Assembly: GCA_002718375.1 (NCBI GenBank)
Contig: PBEI01000002.1
Span: forward strand, 79,983-87,630
DNA from: Gammaproteobacteria bacterium
GTDB taxonomy: Bacteria; Pseudomonadota; Gammaproteobacteria; UBA11654
Direction: 5' to 3'
DNA: 7,648 nt
The stretch's first letter is position 1, and each line of letters opens with the position of its first letter. The translations under genes and the position numbers were made by a program. Below the pieces are notes generated by a model. It was given only the letters and a program-made list of their open reading frames with translations, had not been told where the DNA came from and ran no database searches. Positions 7,301 through 7,648 of the stretch are shown here, piece by piece.

Positions 7301-7648
7301 AATTTGACCCTGATCTTGAAATGCAGAGAAATAAGGTTGAAGGATCAGGGCTCCCAAGTGATGTAAATCTTAAATTATCGGATGCACAAATAAGTTATTT
7401 AAAACACTGGAAGATATTAAGTCAGCTTAGGGAAGAAAATCCTGATAGAGATATTGGCTTTAATTTCAAGGTAAAAGCTTTCAATAACCAACCTGATCCA
7501 AAAATACAGGCCTCTTCTGCAGATGAAGATCGCTATCAGTGGGTCAAGGAAAGAAAAACATTTGCAGAGGCAAAAGCACATGCCGAAAGTCTTGGTGGTC
7601 ATTTAGCAACCATTACTTCAGCATCTGAGAATCAGGCCATTTACGAAA
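1312..7648 (+). CDS. Giant multidomain secreted adhesin-like protein: Big_5, cadherin-like repeats, dockerin-like module, PPC, S8-propeptide-like segment, C-type lectin (3' partial)
   Basis: The frame is open from GTG 1312 to the window end: 2112 codons and no stop. TAA at 1309-1311 directly precedes the GTG, so no earlier start is possible. The GTG lacks a clear ribosome binding site, but it gives a proper signal peptide (MPKNLKIFFLSSLFLLSNQSLVAA), which supports it. Visible order: signal peptide 1-24; unnamed Ig-like domain 25-146; Big_5 149-256, 263-368 and 476-580; cadherin-like 374-471; dockerin-like 634-695; cadherin-type array 743-1790; PPC 1794-1930; S8-propeptide-like 1937-2063; C-type lectin from 2073. 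Only four cysteines occur (375, 404, 1819, 1846). No GGxGxD RTX nonapeptides are seen, so Sec export, perhaps followed by type II secretion, is more likely than type I. Family knowledge suggests a calcium-dependent stalk carrying a carbohydrate- or surface-binding tip. The substrate is unknown, and the C-terminal anchor is outside the window. Confidence 0.9.
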   Translation, partial: MPKNLKIFFLSSLFLLSNQSLVAADDTEAPVLNSISIDQTSINVSSGNQTVSITANFTDDSLLDAIYSYVYFSPPGGSGLNKQFRINSDSSSPAVLTAEFTNTDDANGTYELGGFVMYDTIGNAKSYTKEELIALGLPASIELTANETTPPTVNAVNPEDGSTEISRGQHISISFSEDMIADTLISDNIYVSDSSGNRVTTKNGGSSAKNYTITPAQQTILDLWESNETYTVHVTTGVKDTSGNNLAQEFTSTFTTLDSSSDTTPPTIASITPVDGATDISTGAEIAISFSEIMYEPSLYQSDPENIYITDSSGNKVEHRKQTGPEKQELVPDPLWENNETYTVHVTTGVEDTNGNNLAQEFTSSFTTESGDNVCSPVITSAATFSAAENQTAVGTVTVSDANCGPLTYSLSGTDAASFSISTASDGTNFGIITFNTAPDYETKSSYSITVSVSDGANSTTQAITINVTDVDEGTDTTPPTVTSVTPADGATGVSRAITPIQVNFSEEMNRETYTNNIYLADSSGNVVTLQSVGPGTTFYQLSPQSTLEADATYTVHVTTAVEDINGNNLAQEFTSSFTTDTLGFNFGANNKPIAGVKVTQTESDGTTTIYASDAEGKVTLNTTTNTYSLEASLAETGTDPISVQDALYILQYIVELRTLDDLQIKAAEINGDGKITIQDALKVLQHNVELISLEPSLTFYDANTGNPLSETTYNPEDTPSVTAIRLGDANLSFEPASITDHAPILTGKITLTMDENEVDIGTIVAIDADGDTLTYSISGGADKDLFNINPSSGALSFKAGPDYEDPGDNGFNNLYDVEIMVSDGSNSNTQALIISVIDLNEKLGVSNKTISENEAGATVGILSIIDSSFSSDGITYELSGDDAQYFILDGNTIKLKSNVTTDFETKSRYTLVVTATNSAGETVTEKVVVKIENVNEAPILSSAILNQSIDEDSPLNFAIPNGTFFDVDGNTLSYTASLSDGESLPGWMSFDGVSGTFSGTPRNDDVGVIGIKITASDGSFNANDSFNLTVNNTNDQPSEISLSANAFNENSDGVTIGDLTTNDDDNKYGDTHTYELSGTDASSFEIKNDQLKLKDSFAANFEVKDNYTLDIKSTDESGSSISKSIALNVIDTNDTPTEIILSSTGVPEKIDGAVVGTLTTNDEDADDSHTYIVSDDRFEVIDGELKLKPGNTVEYATQSTITVIITTTDSNGATFNQEFILRVGSIQLTATNFEENVSGAIVGDLSITDPDFSANVTYTLSGTDADSFEVVNDQLKLKDTISADYESKNTYTISITAKDDANKEATLSYSLQVIDVNEAPTLITLSASAIDENSDGAVIGNLETNDEDADDNHTYELTGNDAASFEVSDGQLKLKSDLSADYETKNSYSVTVTTTDTGGLSTSEDFIITVNDINDAPESISLSANAINENDTGAIVGTLSTNDDDADDTHTYSFSGDDSSSFEVINGNQLKLKSTVSANYEAKNNYSFNVISNDSGRLSFSETFIISVNDVNDPPTISSVNSLTIPENQISAGTVTATDEDGDSLTYTLSGTDQSSLSIGNSGTITFNTAPDYETKTSYSVTVTVSDGASPISQDLSINITNLNDVFPVISSSSTLNADENQTSVGTVEASDVEGDVLIYQLSGDDAGALNISSSGIITFDAAPNYESKNTYSALLSVNDGVNTTSQNLTININDVNDIPLINSNSTFNANENQTYAGLVDAQDEDGDDLSYSVRGSDAALFNIDDSGEINFITAPDYEVKDLYSISVAVSDGELTNTQNLTINVTDLYEEYDIDVTALASRYFVLDSDVPNTTDQNCVSNTFGSEQSIVNPSTVIGHAGGSSTCSDASDFYSIQLTEGMYANLQVSDYDSSNDLDMYLYNQDGTGIDFSYTDDSTENNETINLPSSGTIIIRIYPYSGSSKYVLTVGQRTSDSSANRYSNQVGHFIEGEFISYIPFPKNGPRKSQSGRFQPEEQAEAPLKQRIKSINSPGLRKYKFDPDLEMQRNKVEGSGLPSDVNLKLSDAQISYLKHWKILSQLREENPDRDIGFNFKVKAFNNQPDPKIQASSADEDRYQWVKERKTFAEAKAHAESLGGHLATITSASENQAIYE
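1384..1749 (+). other. Unnamed N-terminal Ig-like domain
   Basis: Residues 25-146 begin with 'DDTEAPVLNSISIDQTSINVSSGNQTVSI' and include 'GTYELGGFVMYDTIGNAKSY' before a short 'EELIALGLPASIEL' tail. The pattern of alternating strands, a 'TDDSLLDAIYSYVYF' stretch and a 'D..GN' turn is one I associate with beta-sandwich domains at the N-terminus of secreted proteobacterial proteins. I cannot give a family name. No catalytic motif is visible. Confidence 0.5.
1756..2079 (+). repeat. Big_5 (SbsA Ig-like) domain, copy 1
   Basis: Residues 149-256 start TPPTVNAVNPEDGSTEIS, carry the family's 'ISFSEDM' motif, then 'NIYVSDSSGN', and end 'TYTVHVTTGVKDTSGNNLAQ' plus 'FTSTFTT'. These are the hallmarks of SbsA-type Ig domains found in surface-layer and secreted proteins. 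The last 90 bases (1990-2079) are very similar in DNA to the ends of copies 2 and 3. Confidence 0.85.
2098..2415 (+). repeat. Big_5 (SbsA Ig-like) domain, copy 2
   Basis: Residues 263-368 show TPPTIASITPVDGATDIS, 'ISFSEIM', 'NIYITDSSGN' and the terminal 'YTVHVTTGVEDTNGNNLAQE' block. It follows copy 1 after only about six Ser/Asp-rich residues. The last 90 bases (2326-2415) match copy 1 at 76 of 90 positions by my count, including runs of 29 and 27 identical bases. Confidence 0.85.
2431..2724 (+). repeat. Cadherin-like repeat between Big_5 copies 2 and 3
   Basis: Residues 374-471 have 'SAAENQTAVGTVTVSDANC', 'LTYSLSGTDAASFSI', 'ITFNTAPDYETKSSYSITV' and end 'INVTDVDE'. This is the 'APDYE' form of bacterial cadherin-like repeat, separated from its relatives at 1516-1790 by over a thousand residues. 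Cys375 and Cys404 are close in the fold and probably form a disulfide, which no other repeat has. Confidence 0.8.
2737..3051 (+). repeat. Big_5 (SbsA Ig-like) domain, copy 3
   Basis: Residues 476-580 contain DTTPPTVTSVTPADGATGVS, 'VNFSEEM', 'NIYLADSSGN' and the same closing block. The last 90 bases (2962-3051) agree with the end of copy 2 at 80 of 90 positions by my count, while the middle of the domain has diverged. Confidence 0.85.
3211..3396 (+). other. Dockerin/EF-hand-like module
   Basis: Residues 634-695 contain two related halves: 'DPISVQDALYILQYIVEL' and 'AAEINGDGKITIQDALKVLQ'. The second has an EF-hand loop with Glu669, Asn671, Asp673, Lys675, Thr677 and Asp680 at loop positions 1, 3, 5, 7, 9 and 12, with Glu instead of the usual Asp at position 1. 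The first loop keeps only the last Asp (646) and is degenerate. A short beta segment (584-632) resembling a carboxypeptidase-regulatory or Cna-B-like fold precedes it. Dockerin type I modules bind cohesins in cellulosomes. Internal copies in adhesins of other bacteria are more likely calcium-stabilised linkers; no cohesin is visible here. Confidence 0.7.
3538..4122 (+). repeat. Two cadherin-like repeats after the dockerin-like module
   Basis: Residues 743-842 ('TMDENEVDIGTIVAIDADGD', 'LTYSISGGADKDLFNI', 'GPDYEDPGDNGFNNLYDVEI', 'VIDLNE') form one repeat. Residues 844-936 ('TISENEAGATVGIL', 'YELSGDDAQYFIL', 'IKLKSNVTTDFETKSRYTL', 'IENVNE') form another. The first is of the 'APDYE' form with an insertion after DYE; the second is of the 'LKLK' form. 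The acidic DxD and D/NxNE linkers fit calcium binding between domains. Confidence 0.8.
4123..4422 (+). repeat. Dystroglycan-type cadherin-like (CADG / putative Ig) domain
   Basis: Residues 938-1037: 'LNQSIDEDSPLNFAIPNGTF', 'DVDGNTLSYTASLSDGESLP', 'WMSFDGVSGTFSGTPRNDDV', 'ITASDGSFNANDSFNLTV'. The 'LPGWMSFD...G.FSGTP.N.D.G' signature is diagnostic for the CADG/He_PIG family and differs from every other repeat here. It is the only copy in the window, placed between an LKLK-form repeat and the LKLK-form block. Confidence 0.85.
4423..5856 (+). repeat. Block of five 'LKLK'-form cadherin-like repeats
   Basis: Repeats at residues about 1038-1136, 1137-1225, 1226-1319, 1320-1417 and 1418-1515, each 89-99 residues. 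The consensus runs 'LSA.A..EN.DGA.IG.L.TND.DADD.HTY.LSG.DA.SFEV....LKLK...SA.YE.KN.Y...V..TD' and closes 'DINDAP'. Protein identity is high, but codons differ at many synonymous sites, so duplication is old. The second repeat is the most degenerate: it lacks the usual 'LSGTDASSFEV' core and the DxND linker at its end. Confidence 0.85.
5857..6681 (+). repeat. Block of three 'APDYE'-form cadherin-like repeats
   Basis: Residues about 1516-1606, 1607-1699 and 1700-1790, each 91-93 residues. Each has 'ENQ...G.V.A.D.(D/E)GD.L.Y.LSG.D', a 'SG.I.F..AP.YE.K..YS..V.VSDG' second half, and 'INI(T/N)DVND'-type linkers (the last ends 'VTDLYEEY' as the stalk meets the PPC domain). They are the same form as the isolated repeat at residues 374-471. 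Confidence 0.85.
6691..7101 (+). other. PPC (bacterial pre-peptidase C-terminal) domain
   Basis: Residues about 1794-1930: 'YFVLDSDVPNTTDQNCVSN', 'SDFYSIQLTEGMYANLQVSD', 'NDLDMYLYNQDGTGIDFS', 'ETINLPSSGTIIIRIYPYSG' and 'KYVLTVGQ'. The sequence D-x-D-V-N near the start, 'D-F-Y-x-I-x-L', 'D-L-D-x-Y-L' and the closing 'Y-x-G-S-S-x-Y-x-L-T-V' are classic for this beta-jelly-roll domain, normally attached to secreted proteases and often removed after export. Cys1819 and Cys1846 probably pair. Confidence 0.85.
7120..7500 (+). other. Segment resembling an S8 (subtilisin-family) propeptide
   Basis: Residues about 1937-2063 follow the PPC domain. 'HFIEGEFI' resembles the 'FVPGEVIV' opening of many S8 propeptides. 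'YLKHWKILSQLREENPDRDI' followed by 'GFNFKVKAFNNQPDPKI' resembles their end ('T...I..LR...DV.YAEPNY...A...PNDP'). In PPC-containing secreted subtilases that end is followed at once by the catalytic domain ('Y.LQWHY', then D-T/S-G). Here no such motifs follow; a C-type lectin domain begins about ten residues later. The middle (about 1960-2020) is basic, Pro/Gln-rich and unrecognised. The assignment is by eye and tentative. Confidence 0.5.
7528..7648 (+). other. Start of a C-type lectin-like domain (cut by window end)
   Basis: Residues 2073-2112: 'RYQWVKERKTFAEAKAHAES' followed by 'LGGHLATITSASENQAIYE'. This is the N-terminal third of a Lectin_C domain: aromatic strand, 'tW.eA' helix (Phe2084 in place of Trp), then 'LGGHLATI.S..EN'. 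Ala2091 stands where animal lectins have the first conserved Cys, as is common in bacterial members. The sugar-binding EPN/QPD and WND motifs lie beyond the window, so carbohydrate binding cannot be judged. Confidence 0.85.

Noticed and set aside
7528..7648. Diversity-generating retroelement target (C-type lectin fold as variable protein)
   Set aside because: The visible domain is of the Lectin_C type, its variable end is outside the window, and no reverse transcriptase or template repeat is present.

Overview
The window reads as DNA from a moderately AT-rich Gram-negative bacterium. The giant gene combines a Sec signal peptide, cadherin-like repeats, SbsA-type Ig domains and a pre-peptidase C-terminal (PPC) domain. 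That combination is typical of large secreted or surface proteins of marine and environmental proteobacteria, especially gammaproteobacteria. No rRNA, tRNA or housekeeping gene is present to fix the taxon, so this assignment is inference only.

Layout: (1) Positions 1-821, + strand: the 3' end of a gene whose start lies outside the window. Its C-terminus looks like a ZU5-type beta domain. (2) Positions 822-1311: a gap between the two large genes that seems to hold a small minus-strand unit. It contains a putative 60-residue basic helical protein (991-1173) and, downstream of it, a 27-residue single-pass membrane peptide (840-923) with a good ribosome binding site. Both are candidates, not proven genes. 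Plus- and minus-strand promoter-like elements overlap around 1231-1269. (3) Positions 1312-7648, + strand: one uninterrupted reading frame of 2112 codons that runs off the window end.

The giant protein, in residue order: signal peptide (1-24); an unnamed Ig-like domain (25-146); two SbsA/Big_5 domains; a cadherin-like domain; a third Big_5 domain; a small beta segment with a dockerin/EF-hand-like module (584-695); eleven more cadherin-type repeats, one of them a dystroglycan-type (CADG) domain (743-1790); a PPC domain (about 1794-1930); a segment resembling the end of a subtilisin-family (S8) propeptide (about 1937-2063); and the beginning of a C-type lectin domain (2073 onward) at the window edge. 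The likely role is a Sec-exported adhesin or carbohydrate-binding surface protein with a long, probably calcium-stiffened stalk.

The most unusual point is the order PPC, then S8 propeptide-like segment, then C-type lectin. The lectin domain begins where a subtilisin catalytic domain would be expected, so this looks like a protease-derived scaffold turned into a binding protein. The family assignments rest on recognising motifs by eye; no search was run.
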